Positions 1-7,944 are shown, numbered from the stretch's first letter. The stretch is 17,395 bases of DNA from Prosthecobacter sp. (GCA_020216965.1 JAIWOJ010000006.1:1-17395), one strand, 5' to 3'. Notes: generated by a model from the letters alone, not told the origin. Translations and numbers: made by a program.

Positions 1-155
1 TGGAGGACACTTACCTGGAGGGGACCGCGAGAGGCAGAAAAAGTGGGCACGGTGGAAGTTGTCTCGCCGCTTCCAGAGAGCATCCACCAAGCTCCACCCG
101 CGATGGGGAGGAGTAGAATGGCTGTCCAGGTTTTCCAATGTGCCGTTTTTTTCAT
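1..155 (-). CDS. Periplasmic adaptor (membrane fusion) protein, N-terminal part, cut by window edge
   Basis: This is a partial gene: 51 codons are readable from an ATG at 155 to the left edge, with no stop. The protein begins MKKTAHWK, followed by one hydrophobic segment at about residues 10-25 (ILLLPIAGGAWWML). A polar linker then leads to SASRGPLQVSV at the end. A short N-terminal anchor followed by a 'RGPL..SV' strand is typical of MacA/RND-type efflux adaptors (HlyD superfamily), where it opens the first beta-barrel strand. The start lies 8 bases after the stop of the TolC-like lipoprotein gene on the same strand, so the two are probably one operon. No strong ribosome binding site is seen; a GAGGAA lies about 17-19 bases upstream. 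The transporter it serves must lie further left. The family call is inference from a short piece; a generic anchored protein cannot be excluded. Confidence 0.6.
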   Translation of the reverse strand, partial: MKKTAHWKTWTAILLLPIAGGAWWMLSGSGETTSTVPTFSASRGPLQVSVL

Positions 156-163
156 TATCTAGA

Positions 164-1882
164 TTATGAATTTCCTCGTGGCTTCTCTTGTTTCAATACG
201 TCTGCCCAACTGGCGTCTTTCCGAATGAAGAGAACGCCCATGTCTGTCCATAGCTGTAGGCGGGCCAGATTATGATCGATCATGGTCGAGATGACAAGGT
301 CGCGAGCCACGATCAGACGATCTTGAGATTCGACGATATCACGGGCAGTGCCTTGCCCCTCGGCCATGAGTGCTTCTTCGATCTCTAGGCGTTTTTGGGA
401 TAGCTCAAGGCCTTTTACCGCAAGGTCATACTGCCGACGTGCGACCTGAAGGGCGCGCCAGTCAGCGCGGATAGTTCCGCGCAGCTCTTCCTCAGCTAGC
501 TCAAGAGCGCGCTGGGCAGCTTGTTCATCGATCTGAGCTGCCCTGAGATCATTGCGCTCAGGGAGAGTGTTGAGGTTGAGATCGATATCTAACCCTCCCT
601 GCAGGGTTCTTTGGCGGTGGTTAAGACCTAGACTGGCATTTGAGGTATTGCTGTTGGTGGGGTTTGGCACGCTAGGGCTGCCGATGCTGTAACCCGCTAG
701 CGCATTGACGGCTGGGTAGGTGGCTTGATGGGCTATTTTGACCCTACGTTGGGTATCGTAAACGCGGTCACGTTGGTTAAAAAGATCCAACCGTGTAATC
801 AGCGCGGTGTCGATCATGGCCTCCAGATTTCCTTCTGGATCAATGACCTCTAGCTTTTTGAGTTCATCGGGGTCGAGCACCAGTTTTTCGGTGACAGGGA
901 GTCCAAGGGTAATCTTGAGGTCATCAAGGGCATCCTCGTAGTTCCTGATGGCAGTGATCCACTGGCGCTCATAGGTAATGCTCCCTTGCTCGATCTGCTT
1001 GAGCTGGGACTGTGAACGTAGGTTGGCCTCTGCCAGGGCGCGGTCGCGTTCCAGAGAGCCAAGAGAAGCCTTGTAGGCGATGTAGCGGTTGCGGGCCTGC
1101 TCGCGGGCCTGAAGCGTGCGTAAAAATTGGCGTGTGATGTCCACGACAAAAGTTTTGCGGTATTGGGTGAAGTCACGGATCTCATACAAAACATCACGCT
1201 CATCTTGGCGGAGCGGCTCAGCGGCCACGAGCACGCCAGCCCCCCGCAGCAGTGGCTGGGTCAATGTGACGGCAGCCAAAGAATCACTGACGCGGCTGGC
1301 CTGACCGGTGAAGAGACGAGTGAAGTCCGTGCTCAGGTCCATGGCTAGCCTTGCACCCGTTTTCATCAAGTAGGTCAGGCCCACGCGCCCATCCGTCGAA
1401 AGGGAAGAGGTGCGCACAAAATCATTTACACTGGCCTGATGACGCTGTGCCTCCGCGACGCTGACGCTGCCCCGACCGTCTGCGATTGGGCCAAAGCGTT
1501 GGCGAGTTTCCGTCAAAGCGAGCGCGCTTCGATAAACGCGCTCTTTGCGTGTTAAATAGGTGCGGTTGCGGTGCACCGCGAAGTTGAGCGCATCGGGTAA
1601 GCTTAGCACGCGAGCCCCTTGTTCGACAAAGGCGCGTTCGCCCAAAAAGTCAGCCGCATCCGCCTGCTTTTCCAGTTCAGCCAGGTTCACCGGCGGCGGG
1701 GGGGTGATGCTCTGGAGCACATCATCGTCTGCGCCCGCTACGCTAGATGATTTCTTTTTGAGGATACCAAAAACCTCCCGGTCTGCCCACTTCTTGTAAA
1801 AGCCCTGCGTGCAGCCGCTCAAGACAACTGTGGCGAGAACAAAGCATGTGACGTATCGAAATGGAGCAACGGAAAAAGGCAT
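164..1882 (-). CDS. TolC-family outer-membrane efflux lipoprotein
   Basis: The predicted 572-residue protein starts with a lipoprotein signal: a hydrophobic stretch ending in LSGC, with Cys24 as the lipidated residue. After a linker containing a four-proline run, residues of about 85-555 form the long alpha-helical repeats of the outer-membrane efflux protein (OEP/TolC) family. Recognisable are DALNFAVHRN near the start of the first repeat, the segment TQPLLRGAG, and a second-half segment DIDLNLNTLPERNDLRAA. Such proteins form trimeric channels that connect an inner-membrane pump and adaptor to the cell exterior. It is transcribed away from the ABC exporter operon, and an adaptor gene follows at 155, which suggests it belongs to a separate MacAB- or RND-like efflux set. 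The length is somewhat above that of E. coli TolC because of the N-terminal extension. No clear Shine-Dalgarno precedes the ATG. A run of seven C in the coding strand (plus 1698-1704) encodes the prolines. Confidence 0.85.
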   Translation of the reverse strand: MPFSVAPFRYVTCFVLATVVLSGCTQGFYKKWADREVFGILKKKSSSVAGADDDVLQSITPPPPVNLAELEKQADAADFLGERAFVEQGARVLSLPDALNFAVHRNRTYLTRKERVYRSALALTETRQRFGPIADGRGSVSVAEAQRHQASVNDFVRTSSLSTDGRVGLTYLMKTGARLAMDLSTDFTRLFTGQASRVSDSLAAVTLTQPLLRGAGVLVAAEPLRQDERDVLYEIRDFTQYRKTFVVDITRQFLRTLQAREQARNRYIAYKASLGSLERDRALAEANLRSQSQLKQIEQGSITYERQWITAIRNYEDALDDLKITLGLPVTEKLVLDPDELKKLEVIDPEGNLEAMIDTALITRLDLFNQRDRVYDTQRRVKIAHQATYPAVNALAGYSIGSPSVPNPTNSNTSNASLGLNHRQRTLQGGLDIDLNLNTLPERNDLRAAQIDEQAAQRALELAEEELRGTIRADWRALQVARRQYDLAVKGLELSQKRLEIEEALMAEGQGTARDIVESQDRLIVARDLVISTMIDHNLARLQLWTDMGVLFIRKDASWADVLKQEKPRGNS

Positions 1883-2193
1883 CTTTAGAGATCAAAGAAC
1901 CCGCCATGCCTATGGGCATGGTACCATGGGATTGGTTGTTTCGGGGGGCTTCAGATTACGCCCCGTGAACGGGGGTCTATCACGATTCTGCCTGTAGTGA
2001 TCGCCATGCTCTGTTAGGTACTGCCAAACTCAGCTTGGATTCTTGGCTGTGGTAGCAGGGATTGAGTCATCCTTATCTCGTGGTGCTGTCTGCGCATTCG
2101 GGCAGTGATGCAAAAAATCGGGCGAATCGAATTTTTTCTAATCGAAAATGAACAAGTTTTCTGAGGACGAATCTCAGGAGGGCGCGTAAAACG
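1883..2193. promoter_or_regulatory. Divergent intergenic control region between two export operons
   Basis: This 311-base gap separates two genes that point away from each other, so it should hold promoters for both arms. Visible structure includes a 7-bp hairpin at 1904-1921 (CCATGCC/GGCATGG, loop TATG). It is followed and overlapped by a 12-bp perfect palindrome, CATGGTACCATG, at 1917-1928. A 5-bp stem CCCCG/CGGGG lies at 1961-1974. Nearer the exporter gene is an AT-rich stretch (2111-2160) with AATCG at 2116, 2125 and 2140, of which the last two are full AATCGAA copies 15 bases apart. I could not identify convincing -35/-10 pairs. No coding sequence was recognised here. Confidence 0.45.
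2176..2181 (+). promoter_or_regulatory. Ribosome binding site of the ABC exporter gene
   Basis: AGGAGG lies 12 bases before the ATG at 2194. A second in-frame ATG at 2200 would be 18 bases away, which favours 2194 as the start. Confidence 0.6.
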
Positions 2194-4419
2194 ATGCCAA
2201 TGCCTGCGAATGCGGATTCTGCCAACTCCAACGGAAAGAACTCTGACCCTATCAGCCATGATGCTGAGGTTCTAAGCTTTTTAGCGCTTTTGCTAAACCT
2301 GCGTGTAGATGGCGGCCAGGTAAAGCACGCAGCAGTCTTGGGGCATAAGGAGGACAAGGAACCTCTCGAGGCACTGACACACGCTGCAGAGATCGTTGGA
2401 ATGAGAATCCAGCCCATGAGGCTGCCGCTGGCAGATGCCGTTTGGCGCGTGCCAGACGATCAACCGATGGTGGCATGGCAGCCAGACCCAGGGCGCTGGA
2501 TTGTGCTACGGCGGCACAGTTTTTTCCGCGTGCGCATCTCATGTCCTGAGACTCCCCTTGAGTCAGAGACCATCTCGCGCCGTGACCTCGCTCGCCGTTT
2601 GGGACTCCAGAAAGTCTCAGAGGTGGTAGATTTAGGAGTGGTGACGCCTGAGCGCCCAGCTGAGGGGTTGCGTGGACGGGATGAACAGAATTCTGCGAGC
2701 CTGCTCCCGGCCTATCATGTGAAGGCGGAGCTGCAAGAGCGTCTGCACCATGGACAGCACGGTCACCATGTCTCGCCTGTGCGGCGATTCCTGGGCCTGA
2801 TGCGTCCTGAGATGCCAGACGTGGTGACGATCATAATTTTCAGCGTCATTACGGGTCTGCTTTATCTGGCCCTACCCTTGGCAGTCAATGCGCTGGTTTC
2901 CAACCTAGCGTTCGGCACGCAGAGCACGCCGTTTCAGCAGGCTCTGCTGGTCATCGCAGTGGCACTTTTTGCCTTTTTGCTCCTGTCCTCGGTCATGCGC
3001 GCTTTGCAGTATTACATAGCAGAGGTCATCCAGCGCCGTCTTTTTGTGCGTGTGGCTGCTGACATGGCCTACCGCCTGCCGCGTGTACGTGCAGACTCTT
3101 TAGATGGTATCCATGCCCCGGAGATGGTGAACCGTTTCCTGGATGTAGTGACGGTGCAAAAGAGCACAGCGCTTCTCTTGCTTGATGGGGTGAATCTCGT
3201 GCTAGGCGGCGTGATTGGTCTGATCGTGCTGGGCTTTTATCATCCCTTTCTTTTGGCTTTCTCCCTGCTGCTTCTCACGGGCATCGCTTTTGTGGTTTTC
3301 ATTTTGGGCCGGGGGGCAGTGCGCACCAGCATCCAGGAGAGCATTTGTAAATACGACATGGTGAACTGGCTGGAGGAGCTGGCTCGTTACCCTCGTCTTT
3401 TCAAGGGGCCTGGTGGATACTCGCTGGCCTCTGAGCGTGCGGACCAGTTGGCGCGCTCATTTTTAGGAGCGCGCTGGGCACACTTCCGGGTGCTTTTCCG
3501 GCAGATTGCGGGCCTTCTGATGCTTGAGGTGCTGGCGAGTTCTTCCTTGCTCATGGTTGGTGGCTGGCTGGTGCTGAATATGCAGTTGACCTTAGGTCAA
3601 TTGGTAGCTGCTGAACTCATTGTCAGTGCGATTGTCGCTTCACTGTCAAAGCTGGCAAAGAAATTTGAGGCATGGTATGATGCCTTGGCTGCTGTGGATA
3701 AATTGGGCCATTTGATCGACCTGGAGATTGAGGCTGAAGAGGGCGATTTACCCCGGCTGGAAGGCGGTGGTGTGTCCATTAGTGCCCGCCATGCCTCCTA
3801 TGCCTACCCGGATGGGCAAGAGGTGTTCCAGCGGGTTAGCTTTGAGGTGCCTGCAGGGGGACGGGTGGCACTGAAGGGATCTCAGGGGAGCGGCTGCTCG
3901 ACATTGCTCGACCTTTTGCTGGGACTGCGCTATCCGACCAGCGGCCATATCAGCATCGCCGGCTTTGATTTACGTTCATGGTACCTCGAAGAACTGCGCG
4001 CTAGCGTGATGCTGATCCGCTCTCAGGACATTGTTAGCGGCACGATTGCGGAAAACATCCGCCTCGGTAGGCCAGGCATCGGCCTGGATGATGTGCAGCG
4101 CGCCCTGCGGCAGGTCGGGCTGCTGGATGATGTGATGTGCCTGCCGCTAGGGATGCATACACCCCTGGTCACAGGCGGTCTGCCGCTATCCTCCCGTCAG
4201 CGCACGCGCTTGCTGCTAGCTCGTGCCCTCGTCCTCAAACCGCGTCTGCTGCTCCTGGATGATGTGTTTGACGGCATGGACCGTGCCAGCATGGATGAAC
4301 TTACCTCCGTGATCCTTGATCCTGGCTTACCATGGACCGTTATCATCGCCACTCGCGATCCGCTGGTTGCCGCAAAGTGCGGCCAGCAGATTGACCTCGA
4401 CGATCCTGCCTGTCATTGA
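2194..4419 (+). CDS. Type 1 secretion-like ABC exporter with degenerate C39-like domain and degenerate ATPase domain
   Basis: The 741-residue protein has the layout of a fused bacteriocin/RTX-type exporter. Residues of about 20-125 resemble a C39 peptidase-like domain without an obvious catalytic cysteine. A histidine cluster (His185, 186, 189, 191, 192) precedes the membrane domain, whose hydrophobic segments lie near 210-232, 250-272, 328-376 and 442-470. The nucleotide-binding domain occupies about 530-735. Its motifs are altered. Walker A is GSQGSGCST (562-570), with Cys568 in place of the invariant Lys. The Q-loop position is Arg609. The signature reads LSSRQ (665-669). Walker B ends Asp689-Asp690, where Glu normally follows. 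The H-loop position is Arg721 (ATRDP). In the family, an inner-membrane dimer drives substrates through an adaptor and TolC. Here ATP hydrolysis is doubtful. The adaptor gene follows after 3 bases and a TolC gene comes next, so the role in export is supported by context. The substrate is unknown. Confidence 0.85.
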   Translation: MPMPANADSANSNGKNSDPISHDAEVLSFLALLLNLRVDGGQVKHAAVLGHKEDKEPLEALTHAAEIVGMRIQPMRLPLADAVWRVPDDQPMVAWQPDPGRWIVLRRHSFFRVRISCPETPLESETISRRDLARRLGLQKVSEVVDLGVVTPERPAEGLRGRDEQNSASLLPAYHVKAELQERLHHGQHGHHVSPVRRFLGLMRPEMPDVVTIIIFSVITGLLYLALPLAVNALVSNLAFGTQSTPFQQALLVIAVALFAFLLLSSVMRALQYYIAEVIQRRLFVRVAADMAYRLPRVRADSLDGIHAPEMVNRFLDVVTVQKSTALLLLDGVNLVLGGVIGLIVLGFYHPFLLAFSLLLLTGIAFVVFILGRGAVRTSIQESICKYDMVNWLEELARYPRLFKGPGGYSLASERADQLARSFLGARWAHFRVLFRQIAGLLMLEVLASSSLLMVGGWLVLNMQLTLGQLVAAELIVSAIVASLSKLAKKFEAWYDALAAVDKLGHLIDLEIEAEEGDLPRLEGGGVSISARHASYAYPDGQEVFQRVSFEVPAGGRVALKGSQGSGCSTLLDLLLGLRYPTSGHISIAGFDLRSWYLEELRASVMLIRSQDIVSGTIAENIRLGRPGIGLDDVQRALRQVGLLDDVMCLPLGMHTPLVTGGLPLSSRQRTRLLLARALVLKPRLLLLDDVFDGMDRASMDELTSVILDPGLPWTVIIATRDPLVAAKCGQQIDLDDPACH

Positions 4420-4422
4420 GCT

Positions 4423-5706
4423 ATGTCTTCTCACGCCCACGTTTCCTTTGATCTCATCGGTCACCTGCCAGCTATTACACGGGCTGGGTCATCTCGCTGG
4501 CCGCGGCTTCTGGCTCGTGCGCTGGCTCTTGTTTTCATCCTATTCATCTTGGCAGTTTGGTTCCTGCCCTGGCAGCAGTTTGTCAGTGGTGCTGGTAAGG
4601 TCATTGCCTTTGATCCCCTAGAGCGCCGCATCAATGTCGAGGCACCGGTCTCTGGCAATGTGCGCAAGCTGCATGTTGTGGAAGGCCAGCATGTCAAAAA
4701 GGGCGATGTCATCGTCGAAATCCAAGACAACGACCCCAATTTGCTCGCCAACCTGCGTAGCCAGCATGATGCCCTCATTGTCCGCCGGGCTGCCGCAGCC
4801 CAGCGGGTGGATGATCTGGAGCTACAAATCCTGCAACAAGAGCAGGCAAAGGGGCAGGCGCTTGACGCAGCCCAGCAGCGCGTGGCTGCTGAGAAAATCA
4901 CAGCCGAGACCGCCCTACTGAATCTCAATCGTGTGACTGAGCTGAAAAAGTCTGGCCTCGTTTCTGAGCGTGATTACGAGGTGGCTCGGCAGCTCTATGA
5001 AAGCTCGGATGCCAACCTAAAAGCCGCAGAGGCCAACCTGAAGCGCACAGAGAGCGACTTCAATGCGACCATTCAGGGTATCCGTGCCCAAAAAGCAACG
5101 GCCCAGGCTGAAGTCGCAACCGCTGACCGTGATATCAAGAGCCTAGACATCCAGATTAGCCAAAACCAGCGCCAAACGATCGAAAGCCCACGCGATGGCA
5201 TCGTGCTTAGTGTGCAGGCCACAGATGGCACCTTCTTGCGGCCCGGTTCTCCGATCTGTGTCATCATCCCGGAGACGGAGAGCCGATTTGTGGAAATGTG
5301 GCTGGATGGCAATGACATGCCACTCATCACCCCACGCCACACGGCAGAGGATGGCACGGTGGTGCCTGGTTCCCATGTTCGCCTGCAATTTGAAGGCTGG
5401 CCTGCCATCCAGTTTGTGGGTTGGCCTAGTGTGGCCGTAGGCACCTTTGGCGGAGAAGTGGTCTTCATTGACCCAGCCGATGATGGCATGGGCAAGTTCC
5501 GCGTCGTCGTCGCTCCGCAACCAGACGTCTTTGAGCGCGACGATGGCATTCATCGGGAGGAATGGCCGAGCAACCGCTACCTACGCCAGGGGGTGCGGGC
5601 CAATGGCTGGATCCTCCTCAGCGTCGTCCCCCTTTGGAAAGAAATATGGCGTCAGATCAATGGCTTCCCGCCTGTGGTTGCGGATAAGGAACCTGGGAAA
5701 AAATGA
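4423..5706 (+). CDS. HlyD-family membrane fusion protein of the exporter operon
   Basis: The predicted 427-residue protein bridges the inner-membrane ABC exporter and the outer-membrane channel. It has a short cytoplasmic N-terminus and one membrane segment at about residues 33-49. The first half of a biotinyl-lipoyl-like domain follows at about 70-104 (APVSGNVRKLHVVEGQHVKKGD). A long heptad-rich coiled coil spans roughly 105-240. The second lipoyl half comes next (ESPRDGIVLSVQATDGTFL), then a beta-barrel region. The start is 3 bases after the exporter stop, with no good ribosome site of its own, so translational coupling is likely. The stop is one base before the start of the downstream TolC gene. 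The C-terminus lacks the extended D-box tail of classical HlyD. Within the superfamily it could equally be called an RND/MFP adaptor; the operon makes the ABC partner clear. Confidence 0.9.
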   Translation: MSSHAHVSFDLIGHLPAITRAGSSRWPRLLARALALVFILFILAVWFLPWQQFVSGAGKVIAFDPLERRINVEAPVSGNVRKLHVVEGQHVKKGDVIVEIQDNDPNLLANLRSQHDALIVRRAAAAQRVDDLELQILQQEQAKGQALDAAQQRVAAEKITAETALLNLNRVTELKKSGLVSERDYEVARQLYESSDANLKAAEANLKRTESDFNATIQGIRAQKATAQAEVATADRDIKSLDIQISQNQRQTIESPRDGIVLSVQATDGTFLRPGSPICVIIPETESRFVEMWLDGNDMPLITPRHTAEDGTVVPGSHVRLQFEGWPAIQFVGWPSVAVGTFGGEVVFIDPADDGMGKFRVVVAPQPDVFERDDGIHREEWPSNRYLRQGVRANGWILLSVVPLWKEIWRQINGFPPVVADKEPGKK

Positions 5707-5707
5707 C

Positions 5708-7150
5708 ATGATGCGTCAGCTCATTCTCCTAGCTCTGATCTGTGGTTTCTTGGCAAAGGCAAGAGGGGCACCCCTGCTGCTAGACCAGGTGATTGCCTCC
5801 GTGACCTCCAAGTATCCTCCCTACCTGATGGCTCTCATTGAAAGAGACATCGCTGCGGGACGGCTGCGTCAGGCTCAGGGGGCATTTGATCTCAACTTTC
5901 GTGCGACGGGCAGTTTTCAGCCCAACGGTTACTACGACAATAGCGTGGGCGATTTCGTCTTTGACCAGCCACTGCCTTTTTGGGGGGGGAATGTCTTTGC
6001 AGGCTACCGCATCAGCTCGGGTAGCCTGGCAGATTATGATAAAAACCGCACTCAACTAGATGGCGAACTGCGCGCCGGGATTCGGTTTAATCTGCTGCGT
6101 GATGGCACCATTGATTCACGCCGGGCGGCCCTCTGGAAGGCACGGCTCGATCAGGAAATCGCAGATCCCTTCATCCAGCGTCAGCACCTAGACATCGTCC
6201 GCGCAGCGACGCGCTCCTATTTCAACTGGGTGGCCATGGGGCTGCGCCTTGGCGTGACGGAGCAGTTGGAGCGGCTGGCTGAGGATCGTGACGCAGCGAT
6301 CGCCGAGCTAGTCAAAAAAGGCCAGTTGGCACCCATTGTGAAGACGGATAACGAGCGCCTCGTCGTCAGCCGTAGCCTGGCTGTGGTGCAGGCGAGGCGG
6401 CGCTTTGAGGCAGCCAGCATTGAGCTTTCTCTCTTTTACCGAGATGAAAGGGATGAACCAGCGGTGATTTCCCGTCACGATTTGCCCGCGTCTTTTCCTA
6501 GACACCCTCAGCCTGACGAGAAGAAGGTGGGCACAGATATCCAAAATGCCTTCACTCTGCGTCCAGAGTTGCGCCGCATCCGCTTGGTTGCAGACAAATT
6601 TGGCATCGATCAGCGCCTGGCAAAGAATAACCTGCTGCCTCATCTGGACCTGACCGCTGGCGTCACGGAAAACTTGGGGAAAGGCCCCTATAAGGACCGC
6701 GAAAGTCTGGAGAGCAGCATCGGGCTAGAGCTGCGCGTGCCCCTCCAGCGAAACGAAGCCAAGGGCCGCCTGGAGGTCATCACCGCTGAGCTGCAACGTT
6801 TGGATGCAGATGCCAAATTTGCCCGCGAGCGCATTGTGGCGGAGGTGCGTGATGCCTGGAGCGCACTCAGGGCTGCGCATGAACAGATCGGCATGACGCG
6901 AAAGAATGTGGACTTGGCTGTGCAGTTGGAGGATGCGGAGCGGAGGCGTTTTGACCAGGGGGCCACAGACCTCCTGGCTCTGCAAATCCGTGAGCAGGCT
7001 ACCTTTGATGCTCGCCTGCTCCAGGTGGATGCACAGGCAGAGTATTTTCGCGCCCAGGCAGACTACGAGGCGGCTTCGGCGATCAAGCTGAATGGCTGGC
7101 TCACCCGCGCCGCCGCTCCAGCAGGTTCATCATCAAAAAGGACAGAATAA
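5708..7150 (+). CDS. TolC-family outer-membrane channel of the exporter operon
   Basis: The reading frame is open further upstream inside the adaptor gene. The sensible start is the ATG at 5708 (or the adjacent one at 5711), because a signal peptide begins there (MMRQLILLALICGFLAKARG, mature end near APLLLDQ). This gives 480 residues, the usual size for a TolC-like protein. Segments such as RLRQAQGAFDLNFRATG, the central VVSRSLAVVQARRRFEAASI and the late RRFDQGATDLLALQIREQA match the helical repeats of outer-membrane efflux proteins. It probably completes the tripartite exporter with the ABC and HlyD-type proteins. It differs from the lipoprotein homologue at the left in lacking a lipobox. 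Codons 92-94 contain a T5-G8 homopolymer (5977-5989) that could be prone to slippage. The last 50 bases overlap the 3' end of the opposite-strand LURP-one-like gene. Confidence 0.88.
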   Translation: MMRQLILLALICGFLAKARGAPLLLDQVIASVTSKYPPYLMALIERDIAAGRLRQAQGAFDLNFRATGSFQPNGYYDNSVGDFVFDQPLPFWGGNVFAGYRISSGSLADYDKNRTQLDGELRAGIRFNLLRDGTIDSRRAALWKARLDQEIADPFIQRQHLDIVRAATRSYFNWVAMGLRLGVTEQLERLAEDRDAAIAELVKKGQLAPIVKTDNERLVVSRSLAVVQARRRFEAASIELSLFYRDERDEPAVISRHDLPASFPRHPQPDEKKVGTDIQNAFTLRPELRRIRLVADKFGIDQRLAKNNLLPHLDLTAGVTENLGKGPYKDRESLESSIGLELRVPLQRNEAKGRLEVITAELQRLDADAKFARERIVAEVRDAWSALRAAHEQIGMTRKNVDLAVQLEDAERRRFDQGATDLLALQIREQATFDARLLQVDAQAEYFRAQADYEAASAIKLNGWLTRAAAPAGSSSKRTE

Positions 7151-7691
7151 TCGCCATCTCCTCCCCCTCGGCGGCATCGGCGAGTTTCTCCAGCTTAAAG
7201 CGCCCTTCAAAGATCGCTGCCTGTTTTGTCAGGCGCATGACGGGGGTGCCATCCAAGCGGTGGGCGATGTATCTCGGATGAAACAAAAAGGCGGTAAGGA
7301 TACCGATGATGGGCAACTCGCCAAAAAAGCCATCCAGCACCTTGGCCATGGGGTTTTCCTCACGGATGTGGAAGAGAGGCTCCCGTGAGCCAGGCGCAAA
7401 GACATCATAGTGAGCGCTCCAGAGCGAGCGCATGCCCCGGCGTCCCACGGCACCTAGTTCACGCCCCGCGGCATCTCGGAAGGTATAGCGGGCGCTCCAG
7501 TCAATGATGCGGTCTGCCTCAATGGTGCAGAGCTGTTGCTGGCGTGAGCTGTCCGTGTGTACTTCTACTTTCTCCCGCAGGCGGAAGAGTTTCTGTTTTA
7601 CATAGAGCACCTCACGGCCATCGGCGTCTTTGACGTAGATTTGCGGGGAAAGAGCCAGCAGTTTGAAGCGAAAGGAAAGTGGGTAGTTCAT
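7101..7691 (-). CDS. LURP-one-related / phospholipid-scramblase-like protein
   Basis: From an ATG at 7691 the product is 196 residues, starting MNYPLSFRFKLLALSPQIYV. An ATG 13 codons upstream (7730) is possible, but the extra residues look like linker. The pattern of successive beta strands fits the tubby-like barrel of LURP-one/scramblase proteins: IYVKDADGREVLYVKQKLFRL, an ADRIIDWSARYTF strand, then GAVGRRGMRSLWSAHYDVF. One hydrophobic segment follows (LPIIGILTAFLF), as in scramblase-like members, and ends the barrel. The C-terminus is also hydrophobic (MAIILSFLMMNLLERRRG). Function in bacteria is not established; membrane-lipid association is plausible. No Shine-Dalgarno is evident. It is convergent with the TolC gene and overlaps its last 50 bases, so both proteins' C-termini come from the same DNA. 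Confidence 0.7.
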   Translation of the reverse strand: MNYPLSFRFKLLALSPQIYVKDADGREVLYVKQKLFRLREKVEVHTDSSRQQQLCTIEADRIIDWSARYTFRDAAGRELGAVGRRGMRSLWSAHYDVFAPGSREPLFHIREENPMAKVLDGFFGELPIIGILTAFLFHPRYIAHRLDGTPVMRLTKQAAIFEGRFKLEKLADAAEGEEMAIILSFLMMNLLERRRG

Positions 7692-7944
7692 GCAAAACGG
7701 TGGATGCGGAGAGGATGCAGACTTTCCCATACAAGCCTAGTCAAAAAAATAGGAGGTAAAGCCCAGGAGTTGGCTGTGCGGTTGACGCAGGTGGACATGG
7801 CTTTAAGTATCAGAGCATGACAATCCCAGCCAGCATACCGATCAGAGGCACCTATGGCGGTGCTCTGATCTCCCAGGTAGCAGTGTCCATCCAGCAGGAT
7901 GAAACCATGCCCCAAAACGCAGCAAGGCAGGCTCTCCATCACGC
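7692..7944. other. Gap upstream of lpxB with small overlapping ORFs, no recognised gene
   Basis: This stretch lies between the LURP-one-like start and the lpxB start. On the plus strand an AGGAGG (7751-7756) and an AGGAG (7765-7769) precede a very short frame (GTG 7776 to TGA 7820). That frame ends in an ATGA overlap with a 43-codon frame at 7817-7948, which in turn overlaps the lpxB ATG by ATGA. On the minus strand an 84-codon cysteine-containing frame also runs through (7688-7942). None resembles a known protein to me. The chained overlaps could be chance, a decayed gene or a leader arrangement. Confidence 0.4.

Noticed and set aside
5073..5549. Antisense frames of 136-158 codons in the HlyD-type gene
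   Set aside because: They are shadows of the intact adaptor gene with no domain features.
5447..5707. Upstream extension of the second TolC-like gene into the adaptor gene
   Set aside because: The signal peptide begins at 5708, and the extended part is the out-of-frame image of the adaptor gene.
7688..7942. An 84-codon minus-strand frame with several cysteines in the gap upstream of lpxB
   Set aside because: It overlaps the start of the LURP-one-like gene, has no recognised motif or ribosome site, and open frames this long occur by chance at this base composition.
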